In this document: positions 21,391 to 30,626 of the stretch, in pieces | Numbering within the stretch: the stretch's first letter is position 1 | Layout: every line of letters starts with the position of its first letter | DNA from: Heracleum sosnowskyi | Taxonomy: Eukaryota > Streptophyta > Magnoliopsida > Apiales > Apiaceae | Direction: 5' to 3' | Assembly (NCBI GenBank): GCA_030848705.1 | Contig: CM061245.1 | Span: 68,102,006 to 68,166,005, forward strand | DNA: 64,000 nt | The notes under the pieces: model-generated | Database searches by the model: none | Seen by the model: only the letters and a program-made list of their open reading frames with translations | Told to the model about the DNA's origin: nothing | Position numbers and translations under genes: made by a program

Positions 21391-22006
21391 CTGATCAGAC
21401 ACAAATTCCCACCTCGATCGTATTCGTCCACACTATCCAGTGAACATACACCTATGTTGCGCAAAAATATCATAGACCCATAACTTGTATAGTTACTACC
21501 ATCATAGACAGTAGATATGATATAAAGAAGGAAGTAGGAAACCGTGCTTGTTTTTCTTTTATCAACTTTGGAGGTCCCGTGCTTATTAGGCAAGGCGACA
21601 ACGGCAAGTGCCGGAGGTGGGGTGGTCTATAGAAACTTTACAACAGTTATATACTTCCTTCACATTTATGAACAACTTGATGTCTTAGCTCAGCTGGTAG
21701 AGCGCGTGACTTTTAATCCCGTGGTCGTGGGTTCGATTCCCACAGACGGTGTTTGTATGTTTTTATTTTCAATTTTATTCACCAAAAACAAATAATTTAT
21801 CGAAATAAATTGTAAAAAATATTTACACTTGTAACGTAATCATTTACAACACTTTTAACGCCAACTTTATCCAAAAGATCATTTTCTATTGTCAACAAAA
21901 TAAGTTCATTTAGCCTTTTTTTAGACATAGTTGTTCGTAAAACTCAACCAATTTTGTTTTTACTATGTAACCTATTTTTTTTTATTAAATTCGATATATA
22001 TATATA
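21391..22006. other. Low-copy-looking interval holding a tRNA-Lys sequence
   Basis: Apart from the TSD and the tRNA at 21679-21751, I see no repeat or protein motif. The ORF over the tRNA (21544-21795) is its by-product. The (TA)n at 21991-22006 is the target into which the Helitrons inserted. Confidence 0.5.
21679..21751 (+). tRNA. trnK-UUU (nuclear): tRNA-Lys (UUU), probably degenerate
   Basis: A 73-nt cloverleaf can be drawn. D-arm and A box TAGCTCAGCTGG are intact, the anticodon loop CTTTTAA gives anticodon UUU, and the T arm GTGGG-TTCGATT-CCCAC contains B box GGTTCGATTCC. Upstream there is a CAA motif (aacaact, a few bases before) and a TATA-like string near 21648, both usual in plant Pol III tRNA genes. 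A T run follows at 21760-21764. Against function: in the acceptor stem GATGTCT/AGACGGT, the first three pairs are G-U, A-G and U-G, and the anticodon stem has a U-C mismatch at 29-41. It is therefore either a pseudogene or a decayed copy. Confidence 0.75.
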
Positions 22007-23050
22007 CTAGCCTATAACCCGTGCAAGGCACGAGCCTTAAAAATAATAAACTAAAAAATTTAATGTGAACGGAAAATATTAAAATAAAAGTAAAAATTAA
22101 TATGATAAATTATAAAATGAGAAACTTAAATATTAATTGGAATATAAAAAATATAAAAAAAGACAGATGGGGATGAGGAAGATAAATAAGGTATTATTAA
22201 TACTCCCTTCGTCACATCCAATTGTTAACATTTGGGATGGAGAGTTCGACACTAAGACTCCTATAAATTACAGTTCCATTAATTATTTTAAATTTGTTTT
22301 TCTTCTGAATAAAAATTTAATATTTGGATTTTTATTCAAAAAAGAAAAAAAATTTAAAATAAATAATGGAACTATACTTTATAGGAGCCTTAAAATGCGT
22401 GTCGAGCCCTCCGTCCCAAATGTTAACAAATGGATGGGACATAGGGAGTATTATTTTATAATAAAATAATATTAATAATAAGGACAGATAGAAAATCTAA
22501 CATATTTTAATTAAAAAAATTAATTGTTCGTGATATTTTTAGAAGTGTTTTAATTATATTAATTGTATTTATTAAAAAAATGCGTTGACATGTTAAAATA
22601 AGTAAGTTTTTTTAATAAGGACAAATGGAAAAGCTAACATGTTTTAATCAAAAAAAAAAAAATTAACTATCCGTAATATTTTTAGATGTGTTTTAATTAT
22701 ATTAATTTTATTTGTTAAAAAAAATATGTTCACTTGTTAAAATAGGTAAGTTTTTTTAAATAATTAAAAGTATTAAAATAAGTTTTAAAATATATAAGTA
22801 AAGATTGCACTTGATATTTTTGAAAAATAGAGATTTTAGTGATAACAAATATAAAAGGTAATATATTTTAATTTAAAGATAATTGTCATGATATTTTTGG
22901 AAAAGAAGTAGATTTTGTTAGAAAAAAAATATTTTAATTATAAAAGGCAATCATCTATTTACTATTTTTATATTTTATTATTATTTATTAAATAGAATAA
23001 AAGACCGAAAACCGAAAACCAAAACTTTCAATATTTCGGTTTTAATAATA
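22007..23050 (-). mobile_element. Helitron-family element B (downstream partner of a head-to-tail pair)
   Basis: On the - strand it ends in CTAG (22010-22007) followed by T, preceded by a stem-loop (about 22017-22034, CTCGTGC-CTT-GCACGGG). This is the hallmark of a Helitron 3' end. It begins right after the CTAG end of element A. Its first ~45 bases (TATTATTAAAACCGAAATAT and on) are related to the 5' start of element A. No Rep/helicase coding is present, so it is non-autonomous. The interior repeats a CCGTGATATTTTTGG-A-rich motif. A 246-bp MITE lies inside. Confidence 0.72.
22203..22448. mobile_element. Stowaway-like MITE, almost fully palindromic (246 bp)
   Basis: It has TA target duplication on both sides (22201-22202, 22449-22450) and inverted ends starting CTCCCT(T/A). 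The two arms match over more than 60 bp (CATTTGGGA, TTCGACAC and GCTCCTATAAA-like stretches). The centre also folds back (GTTCCATTAATTATTTTAAA against its complement), so nearly the whole unit is one hairpin. The TA duplication and CTCCCTCCGT ends are typical of plant Tc1/mariner-related Stowaway MITEs. The 110-codon ORF across it is not a gene. Confidence 0.85.
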
Positions 23051-23989
23051 CTAGCTTAAAACCCATGCGATGCACGGATTGTTAATTGTTATTTTATTAT
23101 TATTATTTTAATTGTATTTGTTAAAAAAATAAGTAGGCATGTAAAAATAGCTAAACACTTTTAATTAATTAAAGACATTAAAACAAATTTTAAAATAAAT
23201 AAGTAAGGGTTTGCTCGTTACATATTTGGAAAAAGAGGGGTTTTAGTATGGAAAAATAAAAAATGTAACATATATTTAGTTTAAAAAGGTAAATGCCCGT
23301 GATATTTTTGGAAAATGAGGTTTTAAAATTTAATAATTTAAATTATTTAAATAAGTTTTAAAATAAATAAGTAAAGGGTTTGTCCGTGATATTTTTAGAA
23401 AAAGAATGGATTTTAGTGAGAAAAATAGAAAAAGACAATTGAAAAAGGTAATTTCCCGTGATATATTTAGAAAATGAGGGACTTTGTTAGAAAAAATCTA
23501 TAATGTGTTTTATCTCAAAAGATAATTGGTGATAAATAGGTATTTGATTATTTATATTTTAATATTTTTAGTAATTGCATTTGTTAAGAAAAATAAGTAG
23601 GCATGTTAAAATAAGTAAACTTTTAAAAAAATAATTATAATATTAGGTTTAAAAATAAATAACTAAAGGTTTGTCCGTGATATTTTTGTAAAATGAGGGG
23701 TTTAGTAAGGAAAAATAGAAAAACTAACATATGTTAAAAAAGGTAATTGCCCGTGATATATTTGAAAAAGTAGGGGAATTTGTTAGAAAAATAAAAAAAA
23801 TGTATTTTAGGTGAAAAAGGTAATTGGTTATAAATAGGTAATATTATTATTTAATAATATATTTCTATAAATAAGTAAGGTTAATTAAGTAAAAGCACGA
23901 ATTTAAGAAAGGGCAATTAAGTAAAATCACAACGTACCATACCGACCGACCAAACTTTTAATGTTTCGTCTATTATATAATAGTATTGA
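23051..23989 (-). mobile_element. Helitron-family element A (5' TC to 3' CTAG)
   Basis: On the - strand it starts TCAATACTATTATATAATAG at 23989, preceded by A, and ends CTAG at 23054-23051, followed by T. That is the A/T insertion rule of Helitrons. A hairpin (CCGTGC-ATC-GCATGG, 23062-23077) lies just before the end. Joined with element B, the 22007-23989 unit is flanked on both sides by one (TA)n tract, as expected if the pair landed in a microsatellite. Several CCCGTGATATTTTTGGAAAA-type repeats fill the interior. No protein is encoded. Confidence 0.75.
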
Positions 23990-23991
23990 TA

Positions 23992-24027
<36 letters not shown>

Positions 24028-24289
24028 CTACTCTAGTCAAAACCACTCTTAAAATATAAACTAGAAACTAAATATATTTTTTTTTTGAAAATCGCGTCGA
24101 AATATAGCACATATGGTATAAAAATTGATCGTTGGGAGATAGAAAAAAATACAACGATGTCGAATTTCGAAAAAAAATCACCGATTAACGGGGAAAATCA
24201 AATTAAAAATGGAGGGAATTAGGTGGGATTATGTATGGGAGGGTGTATTTTAATTGTATGTGACTATGTGTGTCTCTGCTAAAATAAAT
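23990..24289. other. (TA)n microsatellite and unassigned AT-rich sequence
   Basis: A (TA)n tract spans about 23993-24023. From 24024 to 24289 the sequence (GTCCTACTCTAGTCAAAACC and on) is stop-rich and matches nothing else in the window. Confidence 0.6.
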
Positions 24290-24728
24290 TACTTTTTTCT
24301 AATTTTTTAACAAAATCCCCTCTTTTTCTAAAAAAATCACGGTCAATTACCCTTTTCAACTAAAACATAATACTTTTTACATTTTTCTTTACTAAAACCC
24401 CTCCTTCTCCAAAAATATCACGGACAAATCCTTACTTATTTTAATACTTTTAGTTACGAGCAATTACCTTTTTTCAACTAAAACATGTTAATTTTCCTAT
24501 TTTTCTTAATAAAACCTCATTTTCCAAAAATTTCACGGATAAATCGTTACTTATTTATTTTAATAATTTCAATTATTTAAAAAAGTTGAACATGCCTACT
24601 TATTTTTTTAACAAATGAAATTAATAAAATATTAAAACGTAAATAATATAAATAACAATTATTCAAAACAACATGTGCATCGCACGGGTTTTAATTATTA
24701 AAAACGGAATATTAAAAATTTTGGTCGG
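24290..24728 (+). mobile_element. Helitron-family fragment in opposite orientation, fused to a truncated gag
   Basis: This stretch carries the reverse complement of the repeats in 22500-23900 (CACGGTCAATTACCC, CACGGACAAATCC). It reaches the 3' hairpin ATGTGCATCGCACGGGTTTT at 24672-24691. About 36 bases follow (TTATTAAAAACGGAATATTA and on to TTTTGGTCGG) that resemble the 5' start of element A. At 24729 this stops and Copia gag begins. So there is again a 3' end followed by a 5' end, as in the A/B pair, but without a clean CTAG. Confidence 0.6.
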
Positions 24729-25356
24729 TGAAGTCAATTCTTTCCCTTACGGATGAGGACTTGTGTTCTACATGATGGGGCAGCGTCATCATGAACTTCC
24801 TGTTGGTTTCTCTCAGTGGATAGGTCTTCCCTTTCATTGTCAATTCATTTAGAAGCTTAGTATATTTCTCAAAGACCTGAGTTATACTTTCTCCTGGAAG
24901 AGACCTAAATGCTTCGTACTGAGAAGTCAGGATGTCCAATCTGTTTTCCTGCACGTCTTCAGTTCCTTCCATTATCAAGTTAATGGTATCCCACATATGT
25001 TTCCCGCTTGTACAGTTCATCAATTGATAGCTCATTTCTTTGTCTGCGGTGTTTGCTAATATCAACATCAAACATGTGTCCAATCGAATCAGTTCTTTGT
25101 CAGAATCTGTATACTCAGTAATATCCTTAGGTTGGGTGCCTTGAGGAATCCTGCTACCATCAGGAGCTGTAGATTCACTAACTGGTTTCATTGGTACAAA
25201 CGGTCTGTTCTCTAATATGTCAATATACAACGGATTAGATGCCTTGATAAATAACAGCATCTTCATCTTCCACAAACTGAAATCATCTCTAGTAAACGAG
25301 GGAACTTTAATACCAGCGGTTGTCTTTGGAGCACTCATGGTTTCTGAAAATTTCAA
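24729..25356 (-). pseudogene. Truncated gag N-terminus of the second (tandem) S2 unit
   Basis: The frame is ATG-initiated, most likely at the second ATG (MSAPKTTAGIKVPS); an ATG six codons earlier is in frame. The reading frame shows MKMLLFIKASNPLYIDILEN, a typical Copia gag start, and NRKFMMTLPHHVEHKSSSVR near the break. It is nearly identical to the gag at 63467-63998. Homology ends at 24729, after which the frame runs six nonsense codons into Helitron-like DNA. Only about 205 of the expected several hundred residues remain, with no nucleocapsid knuckle, so it is not functional. Confidence 0.85.
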
Positions 25357-25498
25357 ATTGTTTAAAATTCAAGAAATTCCAATTAAATGAAAAAATTTGA
25401 AAGTTAAAAAATTTGCTTCGAATTTTCACGCTACGTTTGATTTTGGTCTTATTCACCGGATCTGATTTGTACGTCAATCAAGTAGCTCTGATACCAAT
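25357..25498 (-). other. Leader and tRNA-iMet primer-binding site of the tandem S2 unit
   Basis: Just inside the LTR end, the - strand reads ATTGGTATCAGAGCTAC. TGGTATCAGAGC is the classic Copia primer site complementary to the 3' end of initiator tRNA-Met (+ strand 25485-25496). A short untranslated leader follows to the gag ATG. Confidence 0.88.
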
Positions 25499-26598
25499 TG
25501 TTAGGTCCAAGTATCGTAGAAGGGGGGGTTGAATACGTTACTCACAAATAATTCAATTTCGTTCGCGGATAATTCATTCAGTTCTATAACGAAATCAAAC
25601 ACACCAAATCAAACCAAGAGTCGGGGAATATATCTTTTTATAAATATAAACCTCGAGGGGTGCTATAATTTCTAATCTGTAGATTAGCTTCAATGAGTTC
25701 TAGGTTATACACAATCAATACAGTGATAGAATTCTGAGCACTATTAATTTCTCTGATCTTCTCTGGCTCAAACTTCTCTCTCAGTAATTGCTTCTGTGAA
25801 AATAACCTGACTGAAGAAGACACACTTCCTCTGTAGTAATTGTAGACTTGTTTTTAGAAAAACCATCGAACCAAAAATAATGGAATATTCTTGGCTGTTG
25901 GATCTTCATCAACTTGACAACAATGTCACTTCTTCACCTGCTTCTCCAAATCGAAAACCATCGAATCTTTAAAAAGAATTTACCATTCGATAGTTTTTAA
26001 TAAAAACTATCGAAAGTCAAATTCTTTTATTATAGAATTCTAATTGTTTTCTTTAATCACATTCGATAGTTTTCTAAATAGAAAAACTATCGAATCCTTT
26101 TCTAGTCCTTGATCTTTTAGAAAAGCTTCTGAGCTCCAGGGTGTTTCAGTTTTAGACTGTATCAATTTCTTCTGAGACGATAAAACAACTTGATCTTTTT
26201 AAGTGCCGTCAACTAGTGCAACTGGTCTGGTTCACAGATGAATAACACTTGATCAATTCTTCTTCTATGTCTTCAATTTAATGTTGTTGATAAGTCCTTT
26301 GTCGTTCTGGTTGCTTCATTTAAATCACTGGAATCCTGTGGTACTTAACCCTAAATCATTCTCATACTTCTGTCATCTTGAAAGTCTTGATTATTTTGAT
26401 GTCACTGAGGCTTGAACATTTTCATGAACTTCTTTCCGTGACCTGTTTACGGACTTCAAGACCATATTTTGATTTTTTGAGTTTACATTTTCTTCTTTGA
26501 TTCTGGATTCCTGTGCTTCTGTTAATATTATTGTCTGTCTTGTCCTTTGTTGAGTTGTAGTTATCTCTTTTACATCTTATGTTACATTATGCTTTACA
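25499..26598 (-). repeat. LTR of S2, shared between two tandem units (1100 bp)
   Basis: On the - strand it opens TGTAAAGCATAATG, right after the polypurine tract ATAGGGGGAGAT, and closes ACTTGGACCTAACA, right before the primer site. A TATAAAAA box lies at 25642-25635, about 140 bp before the LTR end. At 25860-26100 it carries TTCGATAGTTTT / AAAACTATCGAA inverted motifs that recur in the spacer at 31160-31625. No second LTR is in the window for dating. Confidence 0.85.
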
Positions 26599-26839
26599 AT
26601 CTCCCCCTATTTGATTGGATAGAGTTTGACAAGCAAATACTTCGAGGATAACACAACTAACTAAGGAAACATTAAACTAATTAAAGTAAGACATCTTAAT
26701 AATATTAAATGCATTCTGGATCAGATATATATATATATACATTTCCAGATTTCATAAATCAAAAAACAATAAAACTTTCTACATAGAAGTTGCTCCTCTA
26801 GTCTGAGCTGCTAGTTCTTTTGTTCTTTGCTTCTTTTCT

Positions 26840-29437
26840 TCAGTCCATTTCAATCTCACCTTCTTCTCTCACAGGATTGGAGTTAGCAGTTTGATGATCA
26901 ATCACAGAAGGATAGTTCAGTGGTTCTCCAGGTTTGAGGATTGATCCTCTGATGTGTCTTCCAATGTACTCTACCTCTTGTCCCACTCCAGCCCACAACC
27001 ATGCAATGTTAACATCTTTCTTGTTTAGCTTTGGCATGTTTGGTAGTCTGGGATGCACTTCCAATCCTCTTTCCACTCTCTTCCTATAGTAAGGAACATT
27101 CTCCATTAGAAATCTTCTTAGAGTGTCTACTGCTTTGTCCTTCTCCGTTGATGAGAATCCAGTGGATCTAAGATACTTCTCAACTGATATCAGATAGTTG
27201 CTTGGATAGTCTCTCAGTTTGTCCTCAGTCAAATAGCAGATTCTTAACACGTCATTCGTCATGAATCTAACCATTGGAGGATCTTCAGTAATCTCTGGAC
27301 TGACTTTCATCCAGATATCTTTAACATGCTCACAGAGCAGTTCATTTAACCTTGTAGTTCTCTGTATCTTGATGAGCAACGCCTGCAATTCTGTGTATGT
27401 CCTCTGTTCAAAAAACTTAGAGGAAATCACAAAGGTACCTTTCTCAAGAAAATTGATTACTATGTTCCAGGCACCGTTTGCTTTAACCCCAGCTTTCAGA
27501 AAGATCATAGAGTTTCTCAATACTGTGAAGTAAGTCTGTTCTTCAAGATTGGCACTTCTGATGTTCTGAATGATAACCTCCACCTCAGCATTGTCGTTGA
27601 CTTCTAATCCGTCTTCAACTCCGCAAAAGGTTTTATAAGCCATCTCCCAGTCACTTCCTTCTTTCTTTGCCAGATCCATCATCTTCTTCTTCCTCACTTC
27701 ACTATACATCTTGAACCTCTTTAGTTTTTCACTTCGCAGAACTGCTTGTTGTTTCTCTTTCTCAGCTTGCATGGCATCTATTTCAGCTCTTTGAGCTCTC
27801 ACCACTTCCAGGGCAGCTTCTTCTTCTTGTGACAGAGAATTTTCTTCTTCTTCCATATTATCCTCCCATATTGGATATTCAACAGGCTCTGGATAATATG
27901 GCTCATGCTCCTCCTGAATTGGTTGCTCTTGCATGACCTCAAATTCCTCTTCACTGTTCTCTTCTTGTACAATGTCTTCAATCCAGTACTGTCTTATCGG
28001 AATAGCTTCAACCGTTTCCCAAACTCCCCATCCATCCAGACCTTTCTCCCTATCTCCAAATTTCTCCCCCTTAGTTGAGGAATCCTCGACAAAATCATCC
28101 TCAGCATAAAAGGTAGTAGAAGGATCAGGTTGCTGATTTGAAGGTCCAGGTTGTCCAGTTTGTTGGTTCCTTAGCATAGTCCAAATTGACTGTACTCCGT
28201 CACTTTGATTGTCCAAGAAATCCATAATATGCTTATTCATATCATTCATAGAAGCTAGCGTCAGGTCAATGTTATCCAATCTTGAGTTGGTAGTCTTTTC
28301 CATATGATCCAGTCTCTTGGTCAGCTTAGACTCTACTCTTGAAAGTGTGTTCATTGCATCTTTTACCCGCGCTTGACCATCCCGGATAACCAGAACGTCT
28401 TCTCTTAAAGCTTCATGTCCTTGCGACAAAGCATATACTTCATTCATTAATCCATCTTTTAATTCCTTGACGTCCGTCCTCAATTCGACCAGTTCCTCCA
28501 TTGCTTCCTTCTTCAAGGAGCCCACTGCCTGCTTAGTACCTGTTATAGTGCCAGATGCACTGCCAATGACCCCGAATGTTCTTCTGGAATCAGCTGCAGC
28601 CAAGTCAGCCTTCTCTTGAATAGTCTTTAAAGAAGCATTGCCTTGACTAGAGGAGATCCCTTGGTCAAAGGAAGGTCGCAATGGAACCTTGAATAATGGA
28701 TTTCCTTCTTTGTCATGAACTGTCATCTCCTTGAGTGTGGATTGAACATGTAACTCTCGTTCTGTCGGTAATAGCAAATCATCAATGTTTGGTAGGGTTA
28801 GGGTGTCACTCCTCACATATGGCTCTGGGTGTACACTCAACGTTTCTGTCGGTGTTTCACTCATTTTACCTTTCCCACTCAGGCCAGGTGTATGTGTTTT
28901 TGTTTCACTTAATCCCTTTTTGCTAGTTGTACCTGCAGAAGAAAACACCGTAGCCGTCCTTAAGGAGGTCACCGGTGGTGCAATGGGGCTTCGCAAGTCC
29001 CCGTCGTTGGATAAACCAAGTTGCTGATCATCCGTAGATGATATATCCTTTGAAGGATCTAGAGTTTGAATCTCTGGGGGGTTATAAACAGGCTCTATTA
29101 ACAGCAGAGATCCTGAAACTTCCTCTTGAGTCTGTGAAGACTTCACCTCAGTTAACTCCTCAATTTGAATTGATTCATTGTCACCGAGTTTCTGATCTGC
29201 ACCTACGTCAGACCCTTTACCCGCAGGATCCAGATATGTTCCATATAGGGAGCTAGGCAATGACCCTTTAGATTTTGCATTTAGGTCAGAGCCTTCTCTC
29301 GGCGTCTGTGAAGACACTTGGTTCTTAGAACCTTCAACCAGTGAACCTGACCGTAATATGGTCGGAACACCAGTTGCTTCCGTCAATTCTTCCTTACTTG
29401 ACTGAGCTAGGGGTTCAGATATAGCTTTTGTTAGCAT
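26840..29437 (-). CDS. Third ORF of S2, central and C-terminal part
   Basis: The frame is open well before the ATG at 29437, back to about 29590, where it joins the preceding segment through a small frameshift; this is the main body of a ~1260-codon third ORF. Order: a basic SKRRRTE stretch just upstream; a Ser/Thr/Pro/Glu-rich disordered part; a coiled coil (roughly residues 310-410, for example MNTLSRVESKLTKRLDHMEK); a strongly acidic Glu-rich part; and a structured C-terminal domain with ILRICYLTEDKL-type helices ending REEGEIEMD. No signal peptide or membrane span. Layout (N domain, NLS-like stretch, disordered acid part, coiled coil, C domain) matches the third ORF of S1. Function unknown. 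Confidence 0.78.
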   Translation of the reverse strand: MLTKAISEPLAQSSKEELTEATGVPTILRSGSLVEGSKNQVSSQTPREGSDLNAKSKGSLPSSLYGTYLDPAGKGSDVGADQKLGDNESIQIEELTEVKSSQTQEEVSGSLLLIEPVYNPPEIQTLDPSKDISSTDDQQLGLSNDGDLRSPIAPPVTSLRTATVFSSAGTTSKKGLSETKTHTPGLSGKGKMSETPTETLSVHPEPYVRSDTLTLPNIDDLLLPTERELHVQSTLKEMTVHDKEGNPLFKVPLRPSFDQGISSSQGNASLKTIQEKADLAAADSRRTFGVIGSASGTITGTKQAVGSLKKEAMEELVELRTDVKELKDGLMNEVYALSQGHEALREDVLVIRDGQARVKDAMNTLSRVESKLTKRLDHMEKTTNSRLDNIDLTLASMNDMNKHIMDFLDNQSDGVQSIWTMLRNQQTGQPGPSNQQPDPSTTFYAEDDFVEDSSTKGEKFGDREKGLDGWGVWETVEAIPIRQYWIEDIVQEENSEEEFEVMQEQPIQEEHEPYYPEPVEYPIWEDNMEEEENSLSQEEEAALEVVRAQRAEIDAMQAEKEKQQAVLRSEKLKRFKMYSEVRKKKMMDLAKKEGSDWEMAYKTFCGVEDGLEVNDNAEVEVIIQNIRSANLEEQTYFTVLRNSMIFLKAGVKANGAWNIVINFLEKGTFVISSKFFEQRTYTELQALLIKIQRTTRLNELLCEHVKDIWMKVSPEITEDPPMVRFMTNDVLRICYLTEDKLRDYPSNYLISVEKYLRSTGFSSTEKDKAVDTLRRFLMENVPYYRKRVERGLEVHPRLPNMPKLNKKDVNIAWLWAGVGQEVEYIGRHIRGSILKPGEPLNYPSVIDHQTANSNPVREEGEIEMD

Positions 29438-29567
29438 TGCCCAATCAAAGTCAGAAAAATATGTGAAGGGTTCTTTGGATGAGAAAAATGAACTATCAAT
29501 AGTTGCCTCGGTTTCTGTTCTTCTCCTTTTAGAGGTAGGCAGAGCTGCTGTTGAAAGGTGTGAATCC

Positions 29568-30086
29568 TTATGTGGTGCTGCTTTGGCACTTTCTCCCTCT
29601 CACAGATGTCTGAATGTTGGGTATAGTAGGGGAAGGAGGTTCGTTTATGGTTTCATTTGGCTCTTCCAAAGGCTCTTCGACCGTGGTTAGAGATTGTGGG
29701 TTACCAATCTCATGGTCAGGAATGGCCGCTGAGGGCTCTGGATCAACATCCATTTGTTGTGGTTCAGGAGCCAGTTCAGGTTGAGGAACATTACCTTCAT
29801 TTACCTGTTCCCCTGGGGGTAGAAGTGGTAGGGGCACCGTTCTTAGATATTCAGTGAGAACAGTGGGTACCCCTGGAAGATGAGTCTTTCTTATCAGAGC
29901 GGTTATTGCATTGCTCTTCATCCTCATGCACTCCATGGTCTCCTCGCCTTCAAATGTCTCACGTTCATCATCTGTTAAGACATCATTGAGAATTAGCTGT
30001 AGGAACCTAGGATAGAAACAAAGCACATCGTCTATGCCTGTTCTTTCATCCAGTGGTCCCATGCATAGAATGACTTGATCAATCAC
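29568..30086 (-). pseudogene. Third ORF of S2, second N-terminal segment (between a stop and a frameshift)
   Basis: It lies in the same frame as the segment starting at 30626; only a TGA (30218-30216) separates the open stretches, where a Trp codon is likely ancestral given the S1 counterpart EWSFFF. It contains IGRLVIDQVILCMG and FYPRFLQLILNDVL, matching GRLVLSNI and FARFCQLLF of S1 in the same order. It ends in Pro/Glu-rich low-complexity sequence, then loses frame near 29590-29600, where the next frame takes over. Confidence 0.75.
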
Positions 30087-30215
30087 TAATCGTCCTATGT
30101 TTATATGCCTATTGTTAGCAATGGCAAACCCTATCTTTTGAAGGAATAAGGGAATACCATGCAGATTTGTAAGCTTAGTAGTAAAAACATGGATAAGTGT
30201 GTGAAAGAAAAAGTT

Positions 30216-30626
30216 TCATGGCTTGGTCAGGTAATGCTTAAGAAACTCTCCCATAAAGAAGTTAGGTTGTTGACTTCTTATGAGAGTGAAGAAAGCATGT
30301 ATCTCCTCAGTTGTGGGATCCGGAACATGGTTTTCTGTAGGAAAATGTAGTATTTTGTTAAAGTCATGTTCCGTCACCCTTATTGTTCTGCCCCCTGGCA
30401 CAACAAAACTAAAGGACCTTACTTTATTCTCAGTTGTGTCTGTGGTGGATGTGTACAACGCAGTCAATTGATCGATGCAAAGGACTACAGGAGTACTCAA
30501 AGAATATGCCACTAACGAACGTGTATTCAAAAACTCTGCCCATGCACGAAACTGTAAGTTCGTTATCGATTGCAAGTTTTGAAATGAGACATGATTAGTT
30601 TTGGTTACGATAAAATCTCCGGCCAT
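30216..30626 (-). pseudogene. Third ORF of S2, N-terminal segment with ATG start
   Basis: It starts MAGDFIVTKTNHVSFQNL; this ATG is the natural beginning of the third ORF. Residues AWAEFLNTRSLVAY, RTIRVTEHDFNKILHFP and EFLKHYLTKP align with the N-terminal domain of the S1 ORF. The frame is cut by TGA after LTKP and then stays open (NFFFHTLIHVF) into the next segment. The 1.4 kb upstream is non-coding and rich in inverted TTCGAT(A/G)GTTTTT motifs. Confidence 0.75.

Noticed and set aside
22137..22469. 110-codon ORF
   Set aside because: It runs through a palindromic MITE; no protein family.
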